Below, in pieces: positions 48,001 through 54,636 of a DNA stretch of 64,000 nucleotides. Origin of the DNA: Candidatus Nitrosopumilus sp. SW. Lineage in GTDB: Archaea; Thermoproteota; Nitrososphaeria; Nitrososphaerales; Nitrosopumilaceae. The notes below the pieces were generated by a model. The model ran no database searches, was not told the origin of the DNA, and saw only the letters and a program-made list of their open reading frames with translations. Every line of letters starts with the position of its first letter. Position 1 is the first letter of the stretch. The stretch is taken from the NCBI RefSeq assembly GCF_006740685.1, contig NZ_CP035425.1, positions 721,687 to 785,686 on the forward strand, given 5' to 3'. The translations under genes and the position numbers were made by a program.

Positions 48001-48212
48001 CCTGATGAATAATCTGGTTTAACCCATGCAGTTACGGTTAATCCGTCTACATCATCAGTTACAGTAGCATTTTCAATTTGAATAAAATCATCTTGTCCAT
48101 TTAACTCAAGGGATGTAATTTCCGGTTCAATAGAGGTAGCATTGGTGACAATTATTCCTGTGGCTGTGGAGTTACTTTCAGATGTATCTAATTCTTCAAA
48201 TTCAAAAGACAA
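39018..48212 (-). CDS. Giant repetitive surface protein, main (C-terminal) part of a split gene
   Basis: A frame of 3064 codons from a TTG; it is really open further upstream, to about 48447, and lacks its own signal peptide. In order: a LamG/concanavalin-like domain (about 35-215); linkers with NST repeats; a coiled coil (about 380-450); a long beta-rich region typical of thaumarchaeal surface proteins (about 470-980); about 57 tandem 20-residue repeats (SDSITVSDT core, about 985-2115); an SwmB/Big-like Ig pair (SGTSEPGSSITVREG); a Gly-rich hinge (SGGGGNVGVGPSGRG); and a C-terminal beta-rich region with no clear membrane anchor. It is Ser/Thr/Asp rich. Role inferred: adhesin or S-layer-associated. 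The signal peptide is in the 48241-49818 ORF. Confidence 0.85.
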   Translation of the reverse strand: MSFEFEELDTSESNSTATGIIVTNATSIEPEITSLELNGQDDFIQIENATVTDDVDGLTVTAWVKPDYSSGSSEFTVVSKDKSFSLTISNNFLSDNTAKFSVFDGIKWTTVESTSVITENWNFLSSTFDGDNIGIFVNGTREATQKVVGVPTLTTNGKLETTTVENLTSEEDIVIGATVTVKKEVSKASNQFSGEIDDVSLYDYVLEDEQILAMYEQTKAAYAKIVPELSLEEILAQIEAEQLANSENSTSTAIQSNSTSVEIISAEPTGELIPEPTPISEPEIISTPILDSTEQTFELSEDATFELEFFDEYDALLSEIEEIESAAQILLTETESSLTELNDPALSTQSFAAVLGMIFSIELFLPSVDAANGNDVEQTKTELESLKQQLESLKIQTASLKQSGNLDEESVKDLKKQLKSILNDIKSTANKLNANDKAQAVKLDKSSHNAKKIVDVDTFDKKQNGKWQDDETEINTEVFDSKGNKVDIKSEIQKNRDGKFTITLLPDDITTPGLYKLKTTFTVNGETHTVEEEFAWGLVSLNTAKSTYYPGDDAEFTIVVLDSEGHPIGGADILMTVTSPNGEITELETGDEITSGKEIGLYEATYPTGIEGTYQISVNAKAYQIHTNFNTTFDVASFVEYDIIRTAQSKIDPITDPNSFNVKIDIESFTDKDTITITETVPSVFEISDTDANIITVGDRKVLTWNKDLINDRTTLEYTYSVPLVFPQLYPLGPLEISDGDIVFVEARPWYVANDPVTGFLASQVGIATGTVTSATTANSFTISADTINPAVIIFVAADPSTVTISSVDIVTDGTSNSLATPTLVTGTLTSDSQSNAVSGFYTATLEQNNIPIGQAFDVQVTTTAASDISVGAIVLSGVQQDNTALSDAANTVGAIVADAGDDGSMAILVDAGDAMISGMVANKNPTTPLGGTSWMDQVGTDFYDAQYSVNQGDVTVTHSWTLPGGTKTLEKAIEVNYASQVFKYLSDSITVSDTIANTASQTIQLSDSITVSDTIANTTSQTIQLSDSITVSDTIANTASQTIQLSDSITVSDDLTNTATQTIQLSDSITVSDTITNTATQTIQLSDSITVSDTIANTATQTIQLSDSITITDTLVTAATFVQSLSDSITVSDTVTETVSQTQPLSDSVGVTDTLVTAATFVQSLSDSITVSDTIANTATQTIQLSDSITITDTFATEASITKTLSDSITVSDTVTETVSQTQPLSDSVGVTDTLVTAATFVQSLSDSITVSDTIANTATQTIQLSDSITITDTLVTAATFVQSLSDSITVSDTVTETVSQTQPLSDSVGVTDTLVTAATFVQSLSDSITVSDTIANTASQTIQLSDSITITDTFATEASITKTLSDSITVSDTVTETVSQTQPLSDSVGVTDTLVTAATFVQSLSDSITVSDTIANTASQTIQLSDSVGVTDTLVTAATFVQSLSDSITVSDTVTETVSQTQPLSDSVGVTDTLVTAATFVQSLSDSITVSDTIANTASQTIQLSDSVGVTDTLVTAATFVQSLSDSITVSDTVTETVSQTQPLSDSVGVTDTLVTAATFVQSLSDSITVSDTIANTASQTIQLSDSITITDTFATEASITKTLSDSITVSDTVTETVSQTQPLSDSVGVTDTLVTAATFVQSLSDSITVSDTIANTASQTIQLSDSITITDTFATEASITKTFSDSITVSDTVATNSFQTIQLSDSITITDTFATEASITKTFSDSITVSDTIANTASQTIQLSDSITITDTLVTAATFVQSLSDSITVSDTVATNSFQTQPLSDSVGVTDTLVTAATFVQSLSDSITVSDTIANTASQTIQLSDSITITDTFATEASITKTFSDSITVSDTVATNSFQTIQLSDSITITDTFATEASITKTFSDSITVSDTIANTATQTIQLSDSITITDTLVTAATFVQSLSDSITVSDTVATNSFQTQPLSDSVGVTDTLVTAATFVQSLSDSITVSDTIANTASQTIQLSDSITITDTFATEASITKTFSDSITVSDTVATNSFQTIQLSDSITITDTFATEASITKTFSDSITVSDTIANTASQTIQLSDSITITDTLVTAATFVQSLSDSITISDTIANTASQTIQLSDSITLSAPFTKIFSQTLMLSDSISVIDAVNAKITMAIESAEVITQNTIKVTFSQDLSASTVSTSDFTITSPSGITVTSVSVNDNVVTLTVSPALGASISPTLNLVGTVTSTDGVDAETQSGIAVSSDTTVVPPKVLIISTNNAPYTVSGTSEPGSSITVREGINSIGTGTADSSGNWSVTITTLSDGTYSFTATQTDTSNNTSGNSPATSVTISSSSGTTFITTTTDTETVNVTKENTKVIMQSTTNVTSITIASDVQESITFDFSAGLTTTGSKSSTTITTSGSENLIINFNVPHDQVENNNSQASLGNIRLSNGTVATGSAGVFKGNFDWGDTEISIPDEISGRTTTSYSEIAAFEIGLSTESISLSKPARIEFTNDAGFIPVFVNSAGTLTFITETCTSDSAAGLGSNNECKIDVGGDLVVWTNHFTKFGASKSSSSTSPSEGKSGGGGNVGVGPSGRGLGGFGGILGTPLTINEVSYDKCDENIAKILVSSDAEKPPVVTIHTTKTGTVIAVLSDEQPYEELNKITRVDKYLYEIPITSNETFLMVTVTEEKGTVQNTVNAAINTPSCDGVVVISDIPEGETGEISFGVPRIFDVKFQIENGTQHIADVDSEYFYVSEQDLNISAIIDSKTPLKRVELRTITLGQSDDEYIAMKMNVEPLIYTDSAYQVSASIPSFLLQDPAVSYWIHVIDEELSEVESKHYTMGVKPITEPDVSLELDVPSIQASNSIVRPNIYIENEQAPAYGIVSLLVDGEVVSKQAQFFDNGQTKVSFDWKTPFNDGLSSYDIQAKVDLYGISKVTDSGVLYNYPKTVSMSAYDMKTIQPIKIDGKVLSEPVLIYASDSQDEFKFNVIAPNGQCIIGASDECSIQDSTRQNRGGLQSVEYDGQILRVKYSGADSALERFSITSIDPIVGDWTVTLETEQGLIPEAQAIKDLTVKVKQKILSEMITIYSD
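41871..45260 (-). repeat. 60-bp tandem array (about 57 copies) in the giant surface gene
   Basis: Each 60-bp unit encodes a SDSITVSDT-like core plus a ten-residue spacer. Five spacer types recur: IANTASQTIQ, LVTAATFVQS, FATEASITKT, VATNSFQTIQ and VTETVSQTQP, with small variants. Cores alternate between SDSITVSDT and SDSITITDT/SDSVGVTDT, giving a 120-bp dimer nested in a 240-bp higher-order period. The register is exact at 60 bp across almost the whole array, and many units are identical at DNA level. No spacer-like unique sequence exists, so it is not CRISPR. Confidence 0.95.
47435..47471 (-). repeat. Isolated remnant of the 21-bp NSTAIQS repeat
   Basis: The sequence matching the 21-bp unit (GTGGAGTTTGATTGTATGGC on the plus strand) recurs here about 800 bp from the main array, inside the giant ORF. 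Sharing this unit ties the two split ORFs together as one ancestral gene. Confidence 0.75.
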
Positions 48213-48287
48213 AGATGCTTTTGGAACAACAATTTCCGGTTCAATAGAGGTAGCATTGGTGACAATTATTCCTGTGGCTGTGGAGTT
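48117..48287 (-). repeat. Direct duplication, two 57-bp copies 114 bp apart
   Basis: Copies at 48117-48173 and 48231-48287 appear identical and encode NSTATGIIVTNATSIEPEI twice. The 114-bp offset (38 codons) keeps frame. It lies at the edge of the 21-bp array, as if a larger block had been duplicated there. Confidence 0.85.
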
Positions 48288-49818
48288 TGATTGTATGGCT
48301 GTGGAGTTTGATTGTATGGCTGTGGAGTTTGATTGTATGGCTGTGGAGTTTGATTGTATGGCTGTGGAGTTTGATTGTATGGCTGTGGAGTTTGATTGTA
48401 TGGCTGTGGAGTTTGATTGTATGGCTGTGGAGTTTGATTGTATGGCTTGATTGTATGGCTGTGGAGTTTGATTGTATGGCTGTGGAGTTTGATTGTATGG
48501 CTGTGGAGTTTGATTGTATGGCTGTGGAGTTTGATTGTATGGCTGTGGAGTTTGATTGTATGGCTGTGGAGTTTGATTGTATGGCTGTGGAGTTTGATTG
48601 TATGGCTGTGGAGTTTGATTGTATGGCTGTGGAGTTTGATTGTATGGCTGTGGAGTTTGATTGTATGGCTGTGGAGTTTGATTGTATGGCTGTGGAGTTT
48701 GATTGTATGGCTGTGGAGTTTGATTGTATGGCTGTGGAGTTTGATTGTATGGCTGTGGAGTTTGATTGTATGGCTGTGGAGTTTGATTGTATGGCTGTGG
48801 AGTTTGATTGTATGGCTGTGGAGTTTGATTGTATGGCTGTGGAGTTTGATTGTATGGCTGTGGAGTTTGATTGTATGGCTGTGGAGTTTGATTGTATGGC
48901 TGTGGAGTTTGATTGTATGGCTGTGGAGTTTGATTTTGTTGTTGTAGAATTTTCTAAATTAAAATTATTTTGAGAATCCTGAATTATACCATCAAAAGAA
49001 AATTCCTCACCAAAAGCAACAGGCAGTTCCCAATAATTTGTTGAAATTAAGAATGGTGTGCTTATAGTAGATAATAATATTAAAACGAATAAACTTGAAC
49101 ACTGAATTTGTTTAGGAAATTTAGGATTAATTTTAATTTGTTCTGATTTAATTAAGACAATTCCTGCAAGAGGAACCAACAACAATGAGATGGTAGGATT
49201 AGAGAGAATAGAAATCTCTTTTTCAAAAGATGGTGGAATGAATTGGTAGGTTTCTTCATTTAATTCAAGGGATATTATGTTATTTGGTTTGTCTTGAAAA
49301 TAATTTGAAAGAACTTGTTGGATTTCTTCGTTGTGAATGTTTTCATTAAAAATCACTTTAGATGAATCTGACAAGAAGTTTTCTATAGAATTGTATGAAT
49401 CAATATCATTTTCAGATAACTGAAGATTTTTTCCATCAAATTTCATTTTTTCAGAATTTGTTATTCTTGTTAATGATGCATACTTGTCAGTTTCATAATT
49501 GACATAAACCTCTGGTGGAATTTCATAAGGTTGTGTTAAAACACTAATTTTTTCATTGAAATGTATTACATTAAGTACTTTGGGGGCAACAGAATTTTTT
49601 GATGTTGGTGAATCATCTAATGCTACATTGATGTTTTCATTTAATTTTAGAATATATGCTTTCTCTGCATTTTCAAGAAATTGTTCAGAGCTCATAGAAT
49701 TTTGAAATTCAAGAGAAATTTCTTTTTCACTGGTTCCATTTGCAGACGGAATTGAAAATGTAATACCGATGACAAAAAATAACATCAGTATTTTAGTAAT
49801 TCCTACTTTCTCTTTCAT
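48241..49818 (-). CDS. Giant surface protein, N-terminal part of the split gene
   Basis: A 525-codon frame starting ATG. A signal peptide (residues 1-28, MLFFVIGITFSIPSANG) precedes an alpha/beta region (30-200). A hydrophobic helix (about 206-224) and a second signal-like hydrophobic stretch (CSSLFVLILLSTISTPFLIST, about 242-262) lead to LPVAFGEE, and then 23 NSTAIQS repeats. After the 8-bp deletion at 48447/48448 the frame turns into LHSHTIK nonsense and stops. Restoring 8 bp joins it to the 3064-codon ORF: 10801 + 8 = 10809 bp, a 3602-aa protein. The secretion signal therefore belongs to the giant protein. Confidence 0.8.
   Translation of the reverse strand: MKEKVGITKILMLFFVIGITFSIPSANGTSEKEISLEFQNSMSSEQFLENAEKAYILKLNENINVALDDSPTSKNSVAPKVLNVIHFNEKISVLTQPYEIPPEVYVNYETDKYASLTRITNSEKMKFDGKNLQLSENDIDSYNSIENFLSDSSKVIFNENIHNEEIQQVLSNYFQDKPNNIISLELNEETYQFIPPSFEKEISILSNPTISLLLVPLAGIVLIKSEQIKINPKFPKQIQCSSLFVLILLSTISTPFLISTNYWELPVAFGEEFSFDGIIQDSQNNFNLENSTTTKSNSTAIQSNSTAIQSNSTAIQSNSTAIQSNSTAIQSNSTAIQSNSTAIQSNSTAIQSNSTAIQSNSTAIQSNSTAIQSNSTAIQSNSTAIQSNSTAIQSNSTAIQSNSTAIQSNSTAIQSNSTAIQSNSTAIQSNSTAIQSNSTAIQSNSTAIQSNSTAIQSSHTIKLHSHTIKLHSHTIKLHSHTIKLHSHTIKLHSHTIKLHSHTIKLHSHTIKLHSHRNNCHQCYLY
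48276..48934 (-). repeat. 21-bp tandem array (about 31 copies) encoding NSTAIQS
   Basis: About 8 units precede and 23 units follow one defective 13-bp unit (plus-strand order). Every normal unit is AACTCCACAGCCATACAATCA on the coding strand, encoding NSTAIQS, so each copy adds an N-glycosylation sequon. At 48447/48448 one unit lacks the 8 bp GTGGAGTT, shifting the frame. Units look identical, implying recent expansion. Confidence 0.95.
48447..48448 (-). other. 8-bp deletion junction splitting the giant surface gene
   Basis: The plus strand reads TATGGCT|TGATTGTATGGC where every other unit reads TATGGCT-GTGGAGTT-TGATTG. Losing 8 bp puts upstream NSTAIQS and downstream NSTAIQS in different frames. 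Confidence 0.9.
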
Positions 49819-49964
49819 AAAGTAATTTCAGATGTTTAGATTATCTGTTAGGAGGAAATAATCTTCAAAAAAAGAGACCAAAACGGTAAATGATCGTTAT
49901 GCACATACCATTGTGGAAATCATCTATTTTAGTGGATTTTTGATTAATTCTTTGAGTTTAGGAA

Positions 49965-51152
49965 TTAGCACCAGGTTTTTTCTTTGAAAGTAAATTTTTT
50001 GTTAAGGATAAAATTTCCAAAAGCAGCAGACAACACTGCAAGCAACAAAACAATAGGATAATCTAGTTGATAATTATCTACTAGAGAAAATACCATTCCA
50101 AGTTGTATTGCTGCACCAATAGAACTGAAAGTTAAGAATTTTGTAAATTGTGTTATAGTTTTTCGTGGTTTGAAATCTTTATCTTCAAAAGTCCAAGTTT
50201 TATTTAAAATAAAATTAGAAATTATTGAAGCTAAAATTCCAAATACATTTGCTTGAACATACCATAATTCAGGAATATTATTTGAAAGAAAAAGAGATAC
50301 GATATAATTTACAATAAACCCAGAAGCTCCAACAGTGTAAAATCTTCCAGCTTTTGAAATAAATTTTATTGATTTTCTTGTTTCATTTTTTGAAAATTGT
50401 TTGCCATACCGATAAAGCTTAAAAACAGATTTTCCAAAATCGAAAATAGTTTTTGTGTCTAACTTACTAGAACCGAATTTTCTATCAGTGAAAGTATATG
50501 GCACTTCTTTGATCTTAACATCCTTAGTTTTAACAATCAATTCTAAGAGAATTTTAAATCCTAAACCATCAAAATGTAAACCATTTATAATATTTTTTTT
50601 AAAAATAAAAAATCCAGACATTGGATCATTTACAGATACTTTGAGACTAAATTTTGCAATCTTTGTTGCAAACTTGCTAATTACTTTTCTTTTCAATGTC
50701 CAGTCTTTAATCTTTCCACCAGAGACATATCTTGATGCAATTACAACATCATACTGATATTTTCTCAAGGTTTCTAACATTTTTGGAATAATTTGTGGCG
50801 GATGTGAGAAATCACTATCCATAACCACAATTGTTTCTCCAGAAGATTGTTGTATACCTTTAATGATTGCAGAAGACAATCCATTTTTTGTAGTACGATG
50901 AATTAGTTTTATAGATTGATTTGCAACATCTTTAAAAGATTTGATATAATCCTCCACAATTTTTCCAGTTCCATCAGGGGAATTATCATCAACAATTATT
51001 GTTTCATATTTAAGATATTTTGGAAGATTTTCCCTTATCGATTCGATAATTTGTATGATATTTTTTGATTCATTGTATGTAGGCAATATTATTGATATAG
51101 TATCATCATTATTTTTTGAGGTTTTAGACAATGAATACATATTCTGACTCAA
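49965..51152 (-). CDS. Dolichyl-phosphate sugar synthase fused to GtrA membrane domain
   Basis: A 395-aa fusion. The N-terminal GT2 (GT-A) domain has ISIILPTYNESKNI, IIVDDNSPDGTGKI, VVMDSDFSHPP (the DxD-type metal motif), VIASRYVSGGKIKDW and DPMSGFFIFKK, all DPM1-like (about 15-240). The C-terminal GtrA domain (about 265-393) has four hydrophobic helices, with NFILNKTWTFEDKDF and NFILNKKFTF signatures. It loads a sugar onto a polyprenyl phosphate and may help flip it, feeding AglB-type N-glycosylation of surface proteins. The start is chosen as the only strong ATG/GTG before the GT2 motif. Confidence 0.9.
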   Translation of the reverse strand: MSQNMYSLSKTSKNNDDTISIILPTYNESKNIIQIIESIRENLPKYLKYETIIVDDNSPDGTGKIVEDYIKSFKDVANQSIKLIHRTTKNGLSSAIIKGIQQSSGETIVVMDSDFSHPPQIIPKMLETLRKYQYDVVIASRYVSGGKIKDWTLKRKVISKFATKIAKFSLKVSVNDPMSGFFIFKKNIINGLHFDGLGFKILLELIVKTKDVKIKEVPYTFTDRKFGSSKLDTKTIFDFGKSVFKLYRYGKQFSKNETRKSIKFISKAGRFYTVGASGFIVNYIVSLFLSNNIPELWYVQANVFGILASIISNFILNKTWTFEDKDFKPRKTITQFTKFLTFSSIGAAIQLGMVFSLVDNYQLDYPIVLLLAVLSAAFGNFILNKKFTFKEKTWC

Positions 51153-51172
51153 AACAGTGACGATATTAATTT

Positions 51173-51943
51173 TTAATTAAATTTATTCACAAATACAGAA
51201 AATTTCTTTGTCAACACAGTCATGAAAAGTAATACACTAAAGATTAGAACTACATTATGAAATTCAGGCATGGATTTATCAATTGAGATTATTTCACCCC
51301 ATAATGCTGGTGAAGGAATCTGACGTACATGTTCTTTTATTCCATTAGGCCATGTATAAAATGAATAAGAATTTGCATCAAAAACTTCAATATATACACC
51401 ATATTTACTTGAACGTTCGAGTAAATTTAGTGGAATTTTAAATTCATAACTTACATGAGGGTTTTTATCATACCGATCGTTTTCATCTGAAATTCCCCCT
51501 ATTGCAATAAACCCATTCACATTAGGGATTTTTTGTAGATTAGATAATGAAGTGTATGGATAACCTCCTTGATAAGAAAGCCCAGATTCTCTTCCAAGTG
51601 TTGCTGTAAAACAATAGTCATTTTTATCAAGGATAAAATTTTTATCATTTTTTGAATCAAAACAAATTGTTGCCCTATCTAATCCAAGATCCATTGTGCG
51701 ATCAACAGTATTATCAATTAATGCGTAGATATAATCACCATAATGAGCTATTCTAAGAATAACTCCACCTTCAATAGTATCTAAAGTCGATTCTTTCCAT
51801 TCATGAAAAAATGTCCATTTCCCATCAAAATTAACAAGATTCATGTCTTCTGAAAATGTAATGAAAATTTCATTATCTGCAAAAACAAATGGAAATGAAA
51901 TTGGTAGAACCAATATCAAAAAAAGGATTTTCATAGTAAACAT
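51173..51943 (-). CDS. Secreted, C-terminally anchored protein with CBM9/DOMON-like domain
   Basis: A 256-aa protein. Signal peptide 1-22 (MKILFLILVLPISFPFVFA) is followed by a beta-sandwich domain: GKWTFFHEWKEST, ILRIAHYGDYIYALIDNTVD, LDRATICFDSKND and YEFKIPLNLL. That pattern resembles family 9 carbohydrate-binding/DOMON-like domains. A C-terminal helix (VVLIFSVLLFMTVLTKKFSV, about 231-250) anchors it with a basic cytoplasmic end. Two cysteines (C93, C107) could form a disulfide. It is 20 bp from the Dol-P synthase gene on the same strand. Ligand unknown. Confidence 0.65.
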   Translation of the reverse strand: MFTMKILFLILVLPISFPFVFADNEIFITFSEDMNLVNFDGKWTFFHEWKESTLDTIEGGVILRIAHYGDYIYALIDNTVDRTMDLGLDRATICFDSKNDKNFILDKNDYCFTATLGRESGLSYQGGYPYTSLSNLQKIPNVNGFIAIGGISDENDRYDKNPHVSYEFKIPLNLLERSSKYGVYIEVFDANSYSFYTWPNGIKEHVRQIPSPALWGEIISIDKSMPEFHNVVLIFSVLLFMTVLTKKFSVFVNKFN

Positions 51944-51981
51944 AATCCATAATAATTAATGGTATTATTAATTAAATACAG

Positions 51982-52764
51982 TTGAAAAATTTTAAAATAA
52001 TAATTATATTTTTGTTAACCGTTTCTATTGTTGGGATTTTTGATAGTTTTGCTGTAAACATTGATTTTTTAGAAGAAAAAGTCGTTGATAATATTAAGAA
52101 TCAAGATTATGATAAAGCTGTTGTTGATTTAAGAACAATTTTAGAAATTGAGCCCGATAATAAATTTGCTTTAAATAATATCACTGGAGTGCTTATTGAA
52201 TTAGATAAATTTGAAGAATCTATTGAATATGCAGACATATTATTAGAAATTGATCCAAATAATACAAAAGCAATGAATAACAAAGCAATAGCAAGTTTAG
52301 AACTAGAGGACTGGATAGAAGCATTCAGAAATTTTAAAAAGGCGATAGATACCGATCCAGAAAATAAAATTGCTTTTGAAAATCTGAAAAAACTTGGTGA
52401 AGATATACCATGGGCAATTGAAACAGATGCATATGCTATAGCTAAAATATATGATAAAAATGATGCACTGATCGGATACACAACTCATAATCAGATTACT
52501 ATACAAGCTCCTTTAGGATTTTGGCATCTTAAAGAATTTGGTTCAATTAATGATGTGATGTATAATGGGAAAAATGTACAATATATTACATTTATTGATT
52601 CAGCAGTATTTGATGAAAGTCAATTTTTAGGAGTTGTCAATTTAGATTTAATTTATCCTCAAGGGCGAATTCATATCCTTGAATTAGTTTTAGCAAATGG
52701 GTTTATTGTTTCAGAGGGAGATAAAGTAATTTATGAGATAATCATTTTTGACCCAAAATTTTAG
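51982..52764 (+). CDS. Exported TPR-repeat protein
   Basis: A 260-aa protein starting TTG. An N-terminal hydrophobic segment (IIIIFLLTVSIVGIFDSFA, about 5-24) looks like a signal peptide or anchor. About three TPRs follow at 35-135 (YDKAVVDLRTILEIEPDNKFALNNI, WIEAFRNFKKAIDTDPENKIAFENL). A C-terminal beta-rich domain (about 150-260) has no family I recognise. It probably scaffolds extracytoplasmic partners. Its 3' end overlaps the convergent membrane gene by 23 bp. Confidence 0.7.
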   Translation: MKNFKIIIIFLLTVSIVGIFDSFAVNIDFLEEKVVDNIKNQDYDKAVVDLRTILEIEPDNKFALNNITGVLIELDKFEESIEYADILLEIDPNNTKAMNNKAIASLELEDWIEAFRNFKKAIDTDPENKIAFENLKKLGEDIPWAIETDAYAIAKIYDKNDALIGYTTHNQITIQAPLGFWHLKEFGSINDVMYNGKNVQYITFIDSAVFDESQFLGVVNLDLIYPQGRIHILELVLANGFIVSEGDKVIYEIIIFDPKF

Positions 52765-53926
52765 GATTTGAAAATAGCATTCCAAATGAAATAGAAATCA
52801 TTACTAATAGTGGAACTATTCTATAAGGCATACTTGTCATATCTATTACTCCATATGTAATTGGATTTGAGATGAATAAGAAAAATATGCCAAACAATAC
52901 CAGTTCAATATTTTTGTAATTCATCCATTTCTTAGTAGCTAAAATAGTTATAGTTGGAATTGTGATTAACAGAATTAGGCTATCAAATCGTATAAAATTA
53001 CTAAATGAAACAAATCCAACAATGATTTTTGTTAAATCAAAATTTATTTTTTCTTGATGTACAAAATTATTCGAAAATAAAGCAAAAATCAGGATCACAA
53101 CTAAGATACCATATCCAATCAATAATTTAAGGGAAAATTGTTTTGTTCTAAATATTGCAAATAAATTGATCGGAAAATAGGTTATTGTAAGAGCTTTAGA
53201 GAGAATAGAACAAAAATATGAAATTGAAGACGGAAATGAGTTTTTTAAAATTAGATATAAAGATAGAAAATAAAAAAGGGTCCAAAAATTTTCATATGTA
53301 GCTGTAGTGTCAAAAAGGAGAAACATATTACTTTGTAAAAGGGTTACAAATGCTACGATTCCTGAAAGACGTTTTTTTGTTAGTTCTAATGTTAAAAGAT
53401 ATGTAATTAATAATAATCCAATACTCGCAAAAAATGGTAGAATTCGAATATTATCAAATAATAATAAAGATACGTAAAGAAGCCCATATCTTAGGTGATG
53501 GGTAATTAACGTATTAGAAAATTCTAACTCTTCCACAGATTTTTTAACTCCAGCATAATCACCTAACTCAAATTCTTCATGGTTGAATTCATCAATACTA
53601 AAAATAATATAGAATGTTAACAGTATTATTAAAACCAGAAAAGCTGTTTTTGATGAAATATCATTTTTTGTTAGATATGTTGTGATTTTATTAATAATTG
53701 AAGGTAGTTTTTTTGCTTTATTTGCAAAATATAGTGAAAAAAATATTAAATTTGTTAAAAGTAAAGGAATTGTCCAAGCTCCGATTTCAAAATAGTTTAC
53801 ATCTCTTACTTGAAGTAAAACTGTATTCTCAATTAGCAAAGCAGGAAAAATTAATGGTATGAAACTAAATGCTACAACAGCAAAACATGGAATAGATATT
53901 AGAATTGTAGCTTTCTGATACGTCAT
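52742..53926 (-). CDS. Polytopic membrane protein, GT-C glycosyltransferase-like
   Basis: A 394-aa protein with about ten to eleven hydrophobic helices. An acidic first large loop (SIDEFNHEEFELGDYAGVKK, about 110-130) sits after a hydrophobic helix, as in GT-C enzymes that use polyprenyl-phosphate sugars. LLFDTTATYENFWTLFYFLSLYLILKN also resembles that class. No specific transfer can be assigned. It lies in the surface-glycan region and is convergent with the TPR gene. Confidence 0.55.
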   Translation of the reverse strand: MTYQKATILISIPCFAVVAFSFIPLIFPALLIENTVLLQVRDVNYFEIGAWTIPLLLTNLIFFSLYFANKAKKLPSIINKITTYLTKNDISSKTAFLVLIILLTFYIIFSIDEFNHEEFELGDYAGVKKSVEELEFSNTLITHHLRYGLLYVSLLLFDNIRILPFFASIGLLLITYLLTLELTKKRLSGIVAFVTLLQSNMFLLFDTTATYENFWTLFYFLSLYLILKNSFPSSISYFCSILSKALTITYFPINLFAIFRTKQFSLKLLIGYGILVVILIFALFSNNFVHQEKINFDLTKIIVGFVSFSNFIRFDSLILLITIPTITILATKKWMNYKNIELVLFGIFFLFISNPITYGVIDMTSMPYRIVPLLVMISISFGMLFSNPKILGQK

Positions 53927-53975
53927 ATTACCTCTAAAAGATAGTAAAATAAAAAATTAATAAAAAATGAATGGT

Positions 53976-54557
53976 CTAGCTTCCATCAACTGTAATAGTC
54001 CATTGTACAGTTAGATCATCATTAGCACCAAGGCTAATAGCACTAAACTGTTGTAATGCTAATCTATCGGCAGAAGCACTTGTTGCACTGTTTATCAATG
54101 CTGCTTCACCAATTGCTGCATTTACATCTATGAAGTTTGCAGTTAATGTAGCTGATGTTCCTGCTTGTGTGGTTGAAGATATGTTACTACCCCATGAACC
54201 ACCAGTTTGTCGATGGAATGCACCTAATCCAGTAGAAGTCTCAGTAAAGGTTGCAGTAGCCGTTCCAATTTGAACAACAGAATATGCTGCAGTTGGAGAA
54301 GTACATCCTCCAAGGGATTGACCTGTCAGGTTTTCCATAATACAAACATCTGCCTGATTTACAACAGTATTATCTAGTTGTCTATAGGCAATGACATTTC
54401 CATCTTCATCAGTTGCAGTAAGAGTAACATGTCCCATCATTCCAGCAGTGCTCTTTAGAACATTACTTGAATCAGATGAATCAGTAAATGCATAATTTAG
54501 TGTTAATGCACCACCCATGATTACTGATGCCACAACTATAGCTAGCTGAAGTTTCAT
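53976..54557 (-). CDS. Secreted pilin-like or surface protein
   Basis: A 193-aa protein with an N-terminal hydrophobic helix (LAIVVASVIMGGALTLNYAF, about 4-23) directly after MKLQ. A Ser/Thr/Ala-rich beta-type body follows: HVTLTATDEDGNVIAYRQLDNTVVNQADVC, a C-x-C pair (C72 and about C84) and AFHRQTGGSWGS. The end TVQWTITVDGS is beta-like. Short cytoplasmic head, hydrophobic helix and a polar body suggest a pilin-like or secreted surface protein. There is no certain prepilin cleavage site, and the family is not recognised. Confidence 0.6.
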   Translation of the reverse strand: MKLQLAIVVASVIMGGALTLNYAFTDSSDSSNVLKSTAGMMGHVTLTATDEDGNVIAYRQLDNTVVNQADVCIMENLTGQSLGGCTSPTAAYSVVQIGTATATFTETSTGLGAFHRQTGGSWGSNISSTTQAGTSATLTANFIDVNAAIGEAALINSATSASADRLALQQFSAISLGANDDLTVQWTITVDGS

Positions 54558-54636
54558 TAGAAGTAGTTGTTCATAAGAGTATTAGAACATATTGGTCAAT
54601 GATAGCCTCAAGTTCAACCATTTTGGCAATTTTTTG

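Noticed and set aside
48142-48973. Plus-strand frames through the 21-bp array (repeats of VEFDCMA and LIVWLWS)
   Set aside because: A 21-bp unit without stops is open in several frames. These have no sensible protein features and oppose the signal-peptide-bearing frame.
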